Shown here: positions 40,777 to 49,097 of the stretch, piece after piece
Layout of the letters: every line of letters starts with the position of its first letter
How positions within the stretch are numbered: position 1 is the first letter of the stretch
NCBI GenBank assembly: GCA_965262595.1
Contig: OZ253548.1
Span: forward strand, 3,375,472 to 3,439,471
Direction of reading: 5' to 3'
DNA: 64,000 nt
Source: CATQHB01 sp965262595
GTDB lineage: Bacteria; Chloroflexota; Dehalococcoidia; Lucifugimonadales; UBA3495
The notes under the pieces: model-generated
The model's input: only the letters and a program-made list of their open reading frames with translations
What the model was told of the DNA's origin: nothing
Databases searched by the model: none
Position numbers and translations under genes: made by a program

Positions 40777-41781
40777 CTAGCCGGCTAGCTCTGCGTTATC
40801 CCAGACCAGGCAGGCCGCTCCCAACATCCCCACCGCGTCCCCCAACCGGCTGGGTTCCAGGCGAAAGTTCTTGTGCCCCTCGCTCATGGCCCGTTGCAGC
40901 ATCAGCGAGTAAATCTGCGGCAGTAACCCCAAGCGCACTAACCCGGCGGTCACTCCCCCGCCCATAACCAGCAGGTCCGGATTGTAAAGGTGGAGAATGT
41001 TGGTAAAGCCCACTGCCAGCGCCTGCACCACATCTTCGACAATGTCCTGGGCCAGCGTGTCGCCCTGCTCGGCGGCATCAAACACCGTTTCGGAAGTGAT
41101 TAGGTCAAGGTTTCGGTTGGAGCGTAGCAAACTTTCCGGAGCCAACTCCGCTCGGCGGCGCGCAATCCGGGCAATCGCAGTACCCGAAGCCAGCGATTCC
41201 AGGCAGCCTGCGCCGCCGCACTGGCACCGGGGGGCGGCGGCGCTCCGGTCGATTGTCATGTGACCCACCTCGGCGGCCAAACCGTGAGCGCCCAGAAGAA
41301 GCTGCTCCCGGTCGATAACTCCGCCGCCGATGCCGGTGCTGACGGTAACGTAAACCAGGGTCTTTGGGGCGTTTTGGCTGCGGCGGGCCTCCAGTCCGGC
41401 GCCATACCGGAACTCGCCCAGGGCCGCCAGGTTAGCGTCGTTGCCCACATACACCGGGAAGCCCAGTTTCGGCTCCCACCGGGCCTTGAGGGATACTCCG
41501 TTCAAGGCGGGCAGGTTGGGCGGGTCCTGGAGGGTGCCGCTTTCCCCGTCAACCGGCCCGGCGGCGGCAACTCCCAAACCGGCGATAGTCCGGCTGCCGC
41601 ACCAGTCCATTGCCTGCCGAATCAGCTCTTCGGCATCGCTGATTAGCCGCTCTTGGGAGGCGTTGGGTACGTTGTTCCGGCGGGAACGCCAGAGGATTTC
41701 CCCCTGCCGGTCGGTCACCGAAATCCGGCTCCAGGTGCCGCCCCAGTCCATCGCCAATGCTACTTGCGCCGGTCGAGTCAT
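40777..41781 (-). CDS. ROK-family sugar kinase
   Basis: A 334-residue protein. The phosphate-binding motif is AMDWGGTWSRISV (D-x-G-G-T). The ROK signature includes GTGIGGGVIDREQLLLGAHG. The zinc site is the His of GHMTIDRS plus CQCGGAGCLES (C-x-C-G-x-x-G-C-x-E). It phosphorylates glucose or a related sugar in the cytoplasm. There is no N-terminal HTH, so it is a kinase rather than a ROK repressor. Monocistronic. Confidence 0.88.
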   Translation of the reverse strand: MTRPAQVALAMDWGGTWSRISVTDRQGEILWRSRRNNVPNASQERLISDAEELIRQAMDWCGSRTIAGLGVAAAGPVDGESGTLQDPPNLPALNGVSLKARWEPKLGFPVYVGNDANLAALGEFRYGAGLEARRSQNAPKTLVYVTVSTGIGGGVIDREQLLLGAHGLAAEVGHMTIDRSAAAPRCQCGGAGCLESLASGTAIARIARRRAELAPESLLRSNRNLDLITSETVFDAAEQGDTLAQDIVEDVVQALAVGFTNILHLYNPDLLVMGGGVTAGLVRLGLLPQIYSLMLQRAMSEGHKNFRLEPSRLGDAVGMLGAACLVWDNAELAG

Positions 41782-41947
41782 CAGTCCTGCTTCAGGGCCG
41801 GGTACCCTCTGCCGATTTCCTGCCGAATTGCCCGGCTGGCCTAGCCAATTTAACCAATCTTATACGCAGCTCGGCGAAATTGAAACATCAATCTGGGTGG
41901 AAATATAGATGGAAATATAGATGGAAACAGCGGGACGCCGGCATCCT

Positions 41948-42628
41948 TTAGCGGCCGGGTCCCTCCTCCGCCAGCAGCCGGTCCAGCGTTTGGCGCAGAG
42001 TATCGGCGGACATGGGGCCGACGAACTTTTGCCGGATCACGCCATCCCGCCCGATGAAGAACTTTTCCGGAATGCCGCGTACTCCGTAGTCAATGGCGAT
42101 AACTCCGTCGGTGTCCACCCCGCTGGGATAGGTGAGGCCAAAGTCTTTCACGTAGGTGTTGGCATTGTCTTCCAGGTCCCAGATGTTTACCCCAATGAAC
42201 TCCACCTGCGGCCCGGCATACTCCCGGTACACTTCCTCCAGTGCCGCCGCTTCCTGCCGGCAGGGGGGACACCAGGAGGCCCAAAAGTCCACCAGAACTA
42301 CCTTGCCGCGCATTTCCGACAGTGAGACACTGCCGCCGCTGATTCCATCTTCGCCGCCGCTTATTTCACTAGAGCCGTCGCCGTTCCCGTCTCCGTCTCC
42401 GTCTCCGTCTCCGTCCCATTCCCCTTCCCCTTCGCTATCCATGCCGGTCATCAATTCCAGGGAAAAATCTTGGGCCGGCTTGGGTTTAATTTCCACCACC
42501 CCAAAATCGGTGTTGATGCCCATGCCGCCCGGCGTTCCTCGAGTTTGCAGCGAGGCCCAGACCAAAATAGACAGAAAGGCTAAAATCGGCAGCCCAACGC
42601 CCAGCAATATCCAGCCGCGCCGGTTCAC
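41948..42628 (-). CDS. TlpA/ResA/CcmG-type membrane-anchored thioredoxin
   Basis: A 226-residue protein. An N-terminal anchor (ILLGVGLPILAFLSILVWAS) is followed by a low-complexity acidic stretch of GD/GDGN repeats and SEISGGEDGISGG, then a thioredoxin fold with WASWCPPCRQEAAALEE (CPPC). It should act outside the membrane, reducing apocytochrome thiols for haem attachment. Its start overlaps the upstream gene's stop by 4 bp and it ends the ccm operon in this window. The acidic insert is unusual for ResA-type proteins. Confidence 0.88.
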   Translation of the reverse strand: MNRRGWILLGVGLPILAFLSILVWASLQTRGTPGGMGINTDFGVVEIKPKPAQDFSLELMTGMDSEGEGEWDGDGDGDGDGNGDGSSEISGGEDGISGGSVSLSEMRGKVVLVDFWASWCPPCRQEAAALEEVYREYAGPQVEFIGVNIWDLEDNANTYVKDFGLTYPSGVDTDGVIAIDYGVRGIPEKFFIGRDGVIRQKFVGPMSADTLRQTLDRLLAEEGPGR

Positions 42629-44007
42629 CTAGCCGGGCTCCGCTCGTCCCCTGCCGGATTGACGGGATTACTGGGGCCCATAGAGTCGCTGGAGTTGGCC
42701 GGGTCGCCGGGGTTGGCCGGGTCGCTGGAGTTGGCCGGGTTGTCGGTCAGCCGTATTTGGCCCAGCAGCCGTTCTCGGTGGGAGCGGTATTCCGCCTCGG
42801 GCAGCCGGCTCTGCTCGAATCGGTTGTCCAGGGCGGCAATGGACTGTATCAGGGCCTGACGCCGAAATTGAGCGCCGGTATAAGTCACCGGCCCCTCGGG
42901 GACTGTTGCTACCCGCGGCCCCCGGAACCAGGCATAAATCAGCACGGCAGCGAGGGCTATACCCAGCACTATGGGGATGGCAGTCTGCCACAGACCGCCG
43001 TCGGTGACGGCCCGTTCCATCCGGGACAGCAGGCCCGGTTGGGGCAATTGGGACAGTTCCAGCGTTACGCCCTGGCGCGGCGGGAGGTCGCGGCTTTCCC
43101 ATACGCGATAGACCATGCCGTTTACGTCGATGTCAGGCATTGCCTCCAGCGGCGCCACCTGTATGCCTTCCAGCCGCTTCGGCGCCAGCACCTGGTACAC
43201 CGAGGCGCCCTGAATCAGACGCTGATTGAACGTTACGGCATCGTTCTCGTAGGGGAATTTGTAGCTATAGTTGATGCGGTAGTCGCCTGGAATAACCGGC
43301 GATGTGATGGCAAAGCCGGTGCCAATCGATATAATGTCGCCTCCGCTCAAGTTGGACTGTACGTCCAGGTCGGTGGCCTCGGAAGGCAAGGAAAACCGGA
43401 GAAAGCTGATTTCATTGGGGTTGGTAATGTTGGTCAACTCCGGCAGCAAGGTCCGGTCTCCGGCGTTGGTTATGCTCAAGAACTCGAGAGCGGTTATCTG
43501 CCGGTCACCCTGGTTCACGTCGGCGATAATCATCGCCTGCCGCTGCACCTGCACCACCGACACATCCCGGGTAGTCTCATACACCGTCAACGCCACCGGC
43601 TTCGATTGAGAATTGGACAGTTCCTCCGGCTGCAGCATCGAGCTGTAGCGCATACCGTCAAAATCCATAACCAGGGCATAGCTGCCATCGTCCAGGATCG
43701 CCACATTTTCAAACCGGAACCCGCCGTCCGGGCCGGTAGTTGCTTCGATGGTGGCTACTCGCCCGGCCACCCGGTCAATACTGTGGAGCGTTATCGGCAG
43801 ACCCGCCGGCGCAGCTCCCCCGCCGGTGCGGTTAACCGCCACACCTAGCACCGTAACCGTAACCGTAACCGCGACCGCCGCCGTAGTGTCTCCCGTATCA
43901 TCTGGCGTGTCCTGGGCTGCCAGCGTGTCGGCTCCGGCCCCGGCGGCAAATATAATCAGGGACAAACTCAAGCCAAAGAGGCCAAGAAAAAGCCTGCGAA
44001 CAATCAT
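42625..44007 (-). CDS. Membrane protein of the ccm operon, carboxypeptidase-regulatory-like
   Basis: A 460-residue protein. The signal sequence is RRLFLGLFGLSLSLIIFAAG. A beta-rich exported region (VAVNRTGGGAAPAGLPITLH, ATTGPDGGFRFENV) resembles carboxypeptidase regulatory/Cna-B folds. One membrane helix (TAIPIVLGIALAAVLIYAWF) lies near 350-370. The cytoplasmic tail ends in DPANPGDPANSSDS-type repeats encoded by short in-frame units. It overlaps both neighbours by 4 bp (44004-44007, 42625-42628), so it is firmly part of the cytochrome c maturation operon. Its role there is unknown to me. Confidence 0.75.
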   Translation of the reverse strand: MIVRRLFLGLFGLSLSLIIFAAGAGADTLAAQDTPDDTGDTTAAVAVTVTVTVLGVAVNRTGGGAAPAGLPITLHSIDRVAGRVATIEATTGPDGGFRFENVAILDDGSYALVMDFDGMRYSSMLQPEELSNSQSKPVALTVYETTRDVSVVQVQRQAMIIADVNQGDRQITALEFLSITNAGDRTLLPELTNITNPNEISFLRFSLPSEATDLDVQSNLSGGDIISIGTGFAITSPVIPGDYRINYSYKFPYENDAVTFNQRLIQGASVYQVLAPKRLEGIQVAPLEAMPDIDVNGMVYRVWESRDLPPRQGVTLELSQLPQPGLLSRMERAVTDGGLWQTAIPIVLGIALAAVLIYAWFRGPRVATVPEGPVTYTGAQFRRQALIQSIAALDNRFEQSRLPEAEYRSHRERLLGQIRLTDNPANSSDPANPGDPANSSDSMGPSNPVNPAGDERSPAR

Positions 44008-44591
44008 GGCTTAATCCCTTGCCGGTCGCCGGACTGCTCGTTGGGTCTGGGCTGGGGCGGAACCGGCAACTCTACGGCGCATTCCGGGCATAGCTTGGCC
44101 CCGGCCGGTACCGGAGCAGCGCAGTTGGGGCAGCGCACGGCGTTGCCAATCTCCCGGCGCAGGCCGGCCCGCGCCACCCGAATTTCCTCCTCCAGCGCCC
44201 AATCCGCACTGAAAGGCTGACCCGCATCAATAGTAGGTCCTGAGGACAGGACCTGGCTCCGGGTTTGTTCCCGCAGGGCTACTGCCGCCTGAATGCGATA
44301 ACCGTTAAGCTGTTCCCGGTACAGCCCTTCCGGGATGTTGCCCAGTTCCCGCTCCAACTGCAACGTTTGGATGGCGTCATAGATGGATTCCAGCCCTGGA
44401 GTATCCGCCTCGGTCTCCGGCAAGCCCCCTTGATCGCCCTGGCCTGGCGTTTCCCTGGTTTCCCTGGTTTCCCCGGTTTCCCTCGGTGCCCCGGCTTCCT
44501 CGGCCAGGCCGTACCGGCGGCGCTGGACAAAGGGAAACACCGCTACGGCGACGCTCAATAATGCCAATATCGTTCCGAGGATTAACGCCAT
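44004..44591 (-). CDS. Zinc-ribbon membrane protein of the ccm operon (CcmI-like)
   Basis: A 195-residue protein. An N-terminal helix (ILGTILALLSVAVAVFPFVQ) is followed by a REGET-type repeat tract (RETGETRETRETPG), a helical region ESIYDAIQTLQLERELGNIP with GLYREQLNGYRIQA, and a C-terminal zinc ribbon CPNCAAPVPAGAKLCPEC. The position after ccmF and the membrane-plus-helical layout recall CcmI-type chaperones, but the zinc ribbon is not part of CcmI. Overlaps the next gene by 4 bp. Confidence 0.7.
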   Translation of the reverse strand: MALILGTILALLSVAVAVFPFVQRRRYGLAEEAGAPRETGETRETRETPGQGDQGGLPETEADTPGLESIYDAIQTLQLERELGNIPEGLYREQLNGYRIQAAVALREQTRSQVLSSGPTIDAGQPFSADWALEEEIRVARAGLRREIGNAVRCPNCAAPVPAGAKLCPECAVELPVPPQPRPNEQSGDRQGIKP

Positions 44592-44668
44592 CGCTCTAGT
44601 TGGGCACCTGCCTTATGGGAATTGGGACATTACGAAATTGGAGAATCAATCAATTGATCGGGCTGAAG

Positions 44669-46693
44669 TCAGGCCGACGTGGGAGTTGACGGAGTGTAGG
44701 GAACGGAACCCGCCGCGCCGGTCGGCAAGTATGCCGGTAAGGGTACCTGCGCCGTTTCCCGTCTCCGGTCCGGCCACAAAGACACCACCGTACCCAGCAC
44801 CAACACCGGCCCGGCAACCCACAGCCACCAGATTAGCGGGTTCACCAGGATGCGGAACCCTACCGAGCCGTCGGGCAGGTTCTCGCTGGGCACCACGTAA
44901 AAGTCCTCCACCGGCGTGGAACGTATTGCCGCCAGCGTAGAGGCCATGTTGAAGGAGGGATAGAAACTGCGCCGGGCCTGCATATTTTCCAGCAACTTTC
45001 CGTCCCGGTACACCTCCAGGCTTGAGATATACTCGGTGCGGTCCGACTTAAGCTCCTGTGTAGTGTTGACGTAACGCAGCCGGTAGTTGGCGATTTCGTA
45101 GCTCTCCCCGGGGGCCAGCACCACGTCCCGCTGTGTCTCAAACAAGGACCCGCCAAGTACGCCCAGGGCCACCATCACGATAGACAGGTGGACGATGTAG
45201 CCGCCGTACCGGGGCCGGTTGGCCGCAATTAACCGCAAGAAAGCCAGCGGGTAATTGTCTCCGGTGGAGCGATGCCTGGAACGAGCCCCTCGCCACCACT
45301 CCAGGAAAATCCCGGCGGCGACCAGCGCGCTCAGGCCAAACCCGATCAGGGCAAAGGGCTGCCGGGTTACCAACGCTCCCAGGACTACCACCACGGCCAG
45401 GGCAAAGGAACCGGGCAATAGCAAAGACCGGCGCAGGCTGGCCCAATTGGCCCGGCGCCAGGGCAGCAGCGGCCCGACACCCATCAGGAAAATCAAAGCC
45501 AGCAACAGTGGCCCGTTGACCTGGTCGTAGAAGGGGCGGGCAATGGTTATCTCCTCGCCGCCGCCTAGTCGAGCGAACAGGGGGTAAACGGTTCCCCACA
45601 GGGTGACAAAGGCGATACCCAGCAGCAGCAGGTTGTTAATCAGAAATGCCGCTTCCCGGGACAGCATGGAATCCAGGCTCTGCGCGCTCTTCAACCGATT
45701 GTACCGCCAGAAAAAGACGGCAAAGGGGACCAACACGCCAACCGCCAGGAACATCAGGAACACCCAGCCCAGGTTGGACGCGCCAAAGGAATGCACCGAC
45801 GGCACCGGCCCGCCCCGGTTCATAAACATCCCGTAAAGGGCCAGACCGAAGGCCACGTTAATCAGGGCAATGTTCCACATTCGGAACATTCCCCGCCGTT
45901 TCTGCACCATTATGGAATGGACGAAGGCGGTCAGGGCCAGCCAGGGCATAAATGCGGCGTTCTCCACCGGGTCCCAGAACCAGAAACCGCCCCAGCCCAG
46001 GATGGTATAGGCCCACCAGGAACCGAGCAGCAATCCGCTTGCCAGCAAGGCCCAGGTGATTATTCCCCAGACCCGGCCCGCATCAACCCACTCATCCCGG
46101 CTCTTGCCGCCGACCAGGGAACCCAGGGCAAAGGCAAAGGGAATGCTCATACCAATTAGTCCCGACATCAGCGCCGGCGGATGGAAGAACATCCCGAAGT
46201 GGGTTAGGAGCGGATTGATGCCCTCGCCGTCTAGCGGAACGAAGGGCAGCTTGTCGAAAGGGTTGGCCATAAACCCCATCACGGCGATGAAGAAGGTCAG
46301 GATCACCATCAGCGTTGCCGTGGTATAGGGCAGCGTGTCCTTGACCTGTTTCGGCGCCCATCGGATCGCGATGGCCGACATTATCGACAGCACAAAGGCG
46401 ATGTAAAGCAGGGAGCCTTCGTTGCCGGCGTAAAAGGCCACCCAGGTAAATATGTCCGGCATCGCCAGGTTGCTATGGGCGGCTACGTAGGCGATCTCAA
46501 AGTCCCGATTGATAAATGCCCCGACCAGGCTCAGGGTGGCCACCAGCATTACCAGGGTCAGCAGATAAACGGAGCGTCGGGCGCTCACGACCAATGCCGG
46601 CACGCCCCGGATGTGCCCCAGCGCCGACCCGATGGCGGCGTAAGATGCCAGGGCCAGTCCAATCCACAATGAAATTGCGCCCAAATCAGCCAT
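44669..46693 (-). CDS. ccmF: Cytochrome c haem lyase subunit CcmF
   Basis: A 674-residue polytopic protein with about 14-15 hydrophobic segments. The CcmF/CcmC WWD-type haem-handling motif is WGGFWFWDPVENAAFMPWL. Also typical are YVAAHSNLAMPDIFTWVAFY and the long external domain near 540-620 (YRLRYVNTTQELKSDRTEYI) before the last helix. It ligates haem to apocytochromes outside the membrane together with CcmH. R1 repeat copy D separates it from ccmH upstream. Confidence 0.93.
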   Translation of the reverse strand: MADLGAISLWIGLALASYAAIGSALGHIRGVPALVVSARRSVYLLTLVMLVATLSLVGAFINRDFEIAYVAAHSNLAMPDIFTWVAFYAGNEGSLLYIAFVLSIMSAIAIRWAPKQVKDTLPYTTATLMVILTFFIAVMGFMANPFDKLPFVPLDGEGINPLLTHFGMFFHPPALMSGLIGMSIPFAFALGSLVGGKSRDEWVDAGRVWGIITWALLASGLLLGSWWAYTILGWGGFWFWDPVENAAFMPWLALTAFVHSIMVQKRRGMFRMWNIALINVAFGLALYGMFMNRGGPVPSVHSFGASNLGWVFLMFLAVGVLVPFAVFFWRYNRLKSAQSLDSMLSREAAFLINNLLLLGIAFVTLWGTVYPLFARLGGGEEITIARPFYDQVNGPLLLALIFLMGVGPLLPWRRANWASLRRSLLLPGSFALAVVVVLGALVTRQPFALIGFGLSALVAAGIFLEWWRGARSRHRSTGDNYPLAFLRLIAANRPRYGGYIVHLSIVMVALGVLGGSLFETQRDVVLAPGESYEIANYRLRYVNTTQELKSDRTEYISSLEVYRDGKLLENMQARRSFYPSFNMASTLAAIRSTPVEDFYVVPSENLPDGSVGFRILVNPLIWWLWVAGPVLVLGTVVSLWPDRRRETAQVPLPAYLPTGAAGSVPYTPSTPTSA

Positions 46694-46793
46694 TATTTCC
46701 GGCTTGCCTCTACGCTGCCTTCGACTCTGCCTGTTCCTGCCTGGTTTCCGGTCTTGGACTCAGGTATTCCTTTCCGGGTTCAGGTCCTTACCC

Positions 46794-46949
46794 AGGGAAC
46801 CTCTGAATAAATCCGTGACTTGGGTGTTCATCCCTACCCGTCGTTCCTGCGAAGGCAGGAACCTCGGCCCACAACGTTTGAAGTTCCTGCTTTCTCAGGA
46901 ACGACGGAGTGAAGGCGCTGGCGTTTAATGACTTATTCAGAGTATCCCT
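46794..46949. repeat. MITE-like palindromic element R1, copy D (opposite orientation)
   Basis: 156 bp. AGGGAACCTCTGAATAA is at the left and TTATTCAGAGTATCCCT at the right, the mirror of copy A. Inner arms are CCGTCGTTCCTGCGAAGGCA / TTCTCAGGAACGACGG. It lies between ccmH and ccmF inside the presumed operon. Its right end abuts an 8-bp tandem repeat. Confidence 0.88.
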
Positions 46950-46975
46950 GTATCCCTGTATCCCTGTATCCCTAG
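46943..46975. repeat. 8-bp tandem repeat TATCCCTG
   Basis: About four units of TATCCCTG continue directly from the last bases of element R1 copy D (TATCCCT), as if the element end had been amplified by slippage. It ends at the ccmH stop codon (46972). Confidence 0.85.
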
Positions 46976-47724
46976 GTTACGTCCTCGCCATCGGTGTCGG
47001 ATTTGCCGGCTTCATCCCTGGCGCTGTCCTCAATGCCTTCGCCGTTTCGCCATTCAGTCGGATTCGACCCGGTTGACTCGGTAGGCTCGGTTGATTCGGC
47101 GGCATCGGGGGTCAGGGCCAGGCGGCGGTCAACGGCCGCCAGATAAGGTTCAAGCTCCCGGTCGGGCACGGTTATGGACGGTGAGGACGAAGCAGACACT
47201 CCCTCCCCATTTCGTACGGTCATCGCGCGGATTACCAGCCCCCCGGCGGCCAGGGCGGCCAGCACGCCGGCAATAGGCAAGATCCAGGCCAACAGATTCA
47301 GTCCCGACTTGGGCGGCGAGGCCAGCACATCCAGTCCGTAGCGGTCGGCAAAATAATCCAGGATTTCACTGCGGCTCGCCCCTTCAGCCAGCATTTCCCG
47401 CACCCTTTGCCGCATCTGGCGGGCCAGGGGCACCTGGGCTTGGTCGATGGATTCGGCGGGGCATACCGGGCACATCAGCATCCGGTCAATCGCCTGGGCT
47501 TCCGGTTCGTCAACTTCTTTCGCTGCGTTGGGGGAGTCATCCGGAGTCTGGGCATGGGCCAAATCTATTGAGGCCAGGCTAACTACCAGGCTAACTACCA
47601 GGCTTACTACCAAGAATAATTTCAGACAGCCCAGGGTGATGGAAAGCAACGCCACCCTTTCCCGAAGGCTGGACAATGGAACCGGAACCGGAACCGGCCA
47701 TTTATTGGCTAGTTTAGTATCCAT
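46972..47724 (-). CDS. ccmH: Cytochrome c maturation protein CcmH (CycL/NrfF type)
   Basis: A 250-residue protein. A signal helix with VVSLVVSLVVSL repeats is followed by the CcmH thiol motif LMCPVC (family LRCxxC), QMRQRVREMLAEGASRSEIL with DYFADRYG, and a second helix LAWILPIAGVLAALAAGGLV, then a hydrophilic tail. It reduces or presents apocytochrome cysteines to CcmF. The start at ATG 47724 is preferred; the frame opens with TTG at 47784. It is 93 bp downstream of the ACIII operon. Confidence 0.88.
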   Translation of the reverse strand: MDTKLANKWPVPVPVPLSSLRERVALLSITLGCLKLFLVVSLVVSLVVSLASIDLAHAQTPDDSPNAAKEVDEPEAQAIDRMLMCPVCPAESIDQAQVPLARQMRQRVREMLAEGASRSEILDYFADRYGLDVLASPPKSGLNLLAWILPIAGVLAALAAGGLVIRAMTVRNGEGVSASSSPSITVPDRELEPYLAAVDRRLALTPDAAESTEPTESTGSNPTEWRNGEGIEDSARDEAGKSDTDGEDVT

Positions 47725-47817
47725 AAGCACATAACCAGGCGGATAAACCGGTTCCGAATTGCGGGCAGCGGCGCATGGGGGCAAAATATTAACGAAGCAG
47801 GAGACAGGTTTGAGTGT

Positions 47818-48354
47818 CTATTGGGACAGGCTCATCACATAGTCCGATATGGCTTGCACTTCGTCGTCGGTCAGCAGGTTGGCAAAGCTGGGCATAACTA
47901 TTATACCGGACATCATAAAGGATTGAACTCCGTTGATGCCCAGAACTTTGACCGTTTCGGAGGTCAAGTCAGGATCAATGGACGGCACGTAGCCGTACTG
48001 TTCCTGCATCAAGGTCAATACCGGCCCGTCGCCGCGGCCTTGGGCGCCGTGGCACATGGAGCAGTTGACCTCAAACAAATGCTGCCCGTCGTTGGTGAAG
48101 GAAGTGGCTTGGGGCGGCGGAAAAAAGGGCACCGCGCTTTCGGGCGCGCTCAGCCGGGGCGGCTCGGAGGGCTTGTACGACGGCTGATAATGCATCTCAT
48201 AAAAGATGTCCAGGGGATAAGAACCCTGGGAGCAGCCCAATGCCAGGATGCCAACCAGCAACGCCAGCCCGACCAGATAAGTCCTGACCCGCAAGCGGAG
48301 CCGACGGTTAACCGGGGTAGCCGGATGATTTAGTTGTCCCGAATATTTGCTCAT
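47818..48354 (-). CDS. actE: ActE-like monohaem cytochrome c lipoprotein of ACIII
   Basis: A 178-residue protein. The lipobox is ILALGC, followed by an exported domain with one haem site NCSMCHGAQGRGDG and a distal Met region (FMMSGIIVMPSFANLLTDDE) supplying the sixth ligand. The start LDIFYEMHYQPSYKPSEPPR is characteristic of ACIII ActE proteins. It passes electrons from ActA to the terminal oxidase or soluble carriers. Last gene of the ACIII run. Confidence 0.87.
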   Translation of the reverse strand: MSKYSGQLNHPATPVNRRLRLRVRTYLVGLALLVGILALGCSQGSYPLDIFYEMHYQPSYKPSEPPRLSAPESAVPFFPPPQATSFTNDGQHLFEVNCSMCHGAQGRGDGPVLTLMQEQYGYVPSIDPDLTSETVKVLGINGVQSFMMSGIIVMPSFANLLTDDEVQAISDYVMSLSQ

Positions 48355-48464
48355 TCTATTGATTAACCGTGGCCCGGTTTGGATTTTTCCTTAAGTCTTG
48401 ATTGCCCAGGGTCGGCTGCCTTTGGTCCAGGGCTTGACCGCGAGGGGGCTAGCGCCGCCGCAAG

Positions 48465-48980
48465 CTACGGCGAGGACTCCCGTTTTACCTCTACCGCGCC
48501 GGCCTGGCCCAGTACGCCTTCCACCTGACCATGCTGCGATTCCTCGGTATTTACCAGCACTCCAATATAGCCCTCGGTAATACGCTCGTCGTACAGACCG
48601 ACCTTGAGCTTGGGCAGCCGCGATTCAAAGATGATGCCCAGTACGGTAAACAGTATCGCCCCAAGCATGGTGCCTTCGTAGGTCACGACCGCCATGGGAG
48701 GCAAGGACAGAATCGGCTTGCCGCCGGTGACCAACGGGTAGGCCACCTGAGTCATCGAGGTCAGCAGGATTCCGGTGGTCAACCCCAACAGCGCTCCCAC
48801 AAAGGGAAATATATACAGCCGGTGCTTTTCTTCCCGCTCCCCGAAGGCCCCTTCAGGATAGGGAGCATCGGTCAGGAAATCAAGATCGTTGTCGGGAATA
48901 CCGGCCTGCCGCAGGGCATCGCCCGCATCAGCGGCGGTATTGGCGTTGTCGAACAACCCCAATATTGGACGTCTCGCCAT
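48465..48980 (-). CDS. actD: ActD-like subunit of ACIII (DUF3341)
   Basis: A 171-residue protein of the DUF3341 family. An N-terminal cytoplasmic-side domain (ILGLFDNANTAADAGDALRQ) is followed by two membrane helices (FPFVGALLGLTTGILLTSMT and VVTYEGTMLGAILFTVLGII). It is a structural subunit of alternative complex III. Position between the NrfD-like genes and actE matches known ACIII operons. Confidence 0.87.
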   Translation of the reverse strand: MARRPILGLFDNANTAADAGDALRQAGIPDNDLDFLTDAPYPEGAFGEREEKHRLYIFPFVGALLGLTTGILLTSMTQVAYPLVTGGKPILSLPPMAVVTYEGTMLGAILFTVLGIIFESRLPKLKVGLYDERITEGYIGVLVNTEESQHGQVEGVLGQAGAVEVKRESSP

Positions 48981-49097
48981 AATTCAACCTCTCTACCTTT
49001 GCCTCAGTTGCCTTAGTTGCCTGGGTTCCTGCTCACTCCGGACCGCCTGCGGTATCTCAGAGCGAAGGCGGTATCTCAGAGCGAAGCAGGAGAGTTA

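Noticed and set aside
42757..43848. 363-residue plus-strand frame
   Set aside because: Opposite the ccm operon membrane protein, which overlaps its neighbours by 4 bp at both ends and has a signal peptide. The plus frame has no recognisable features.
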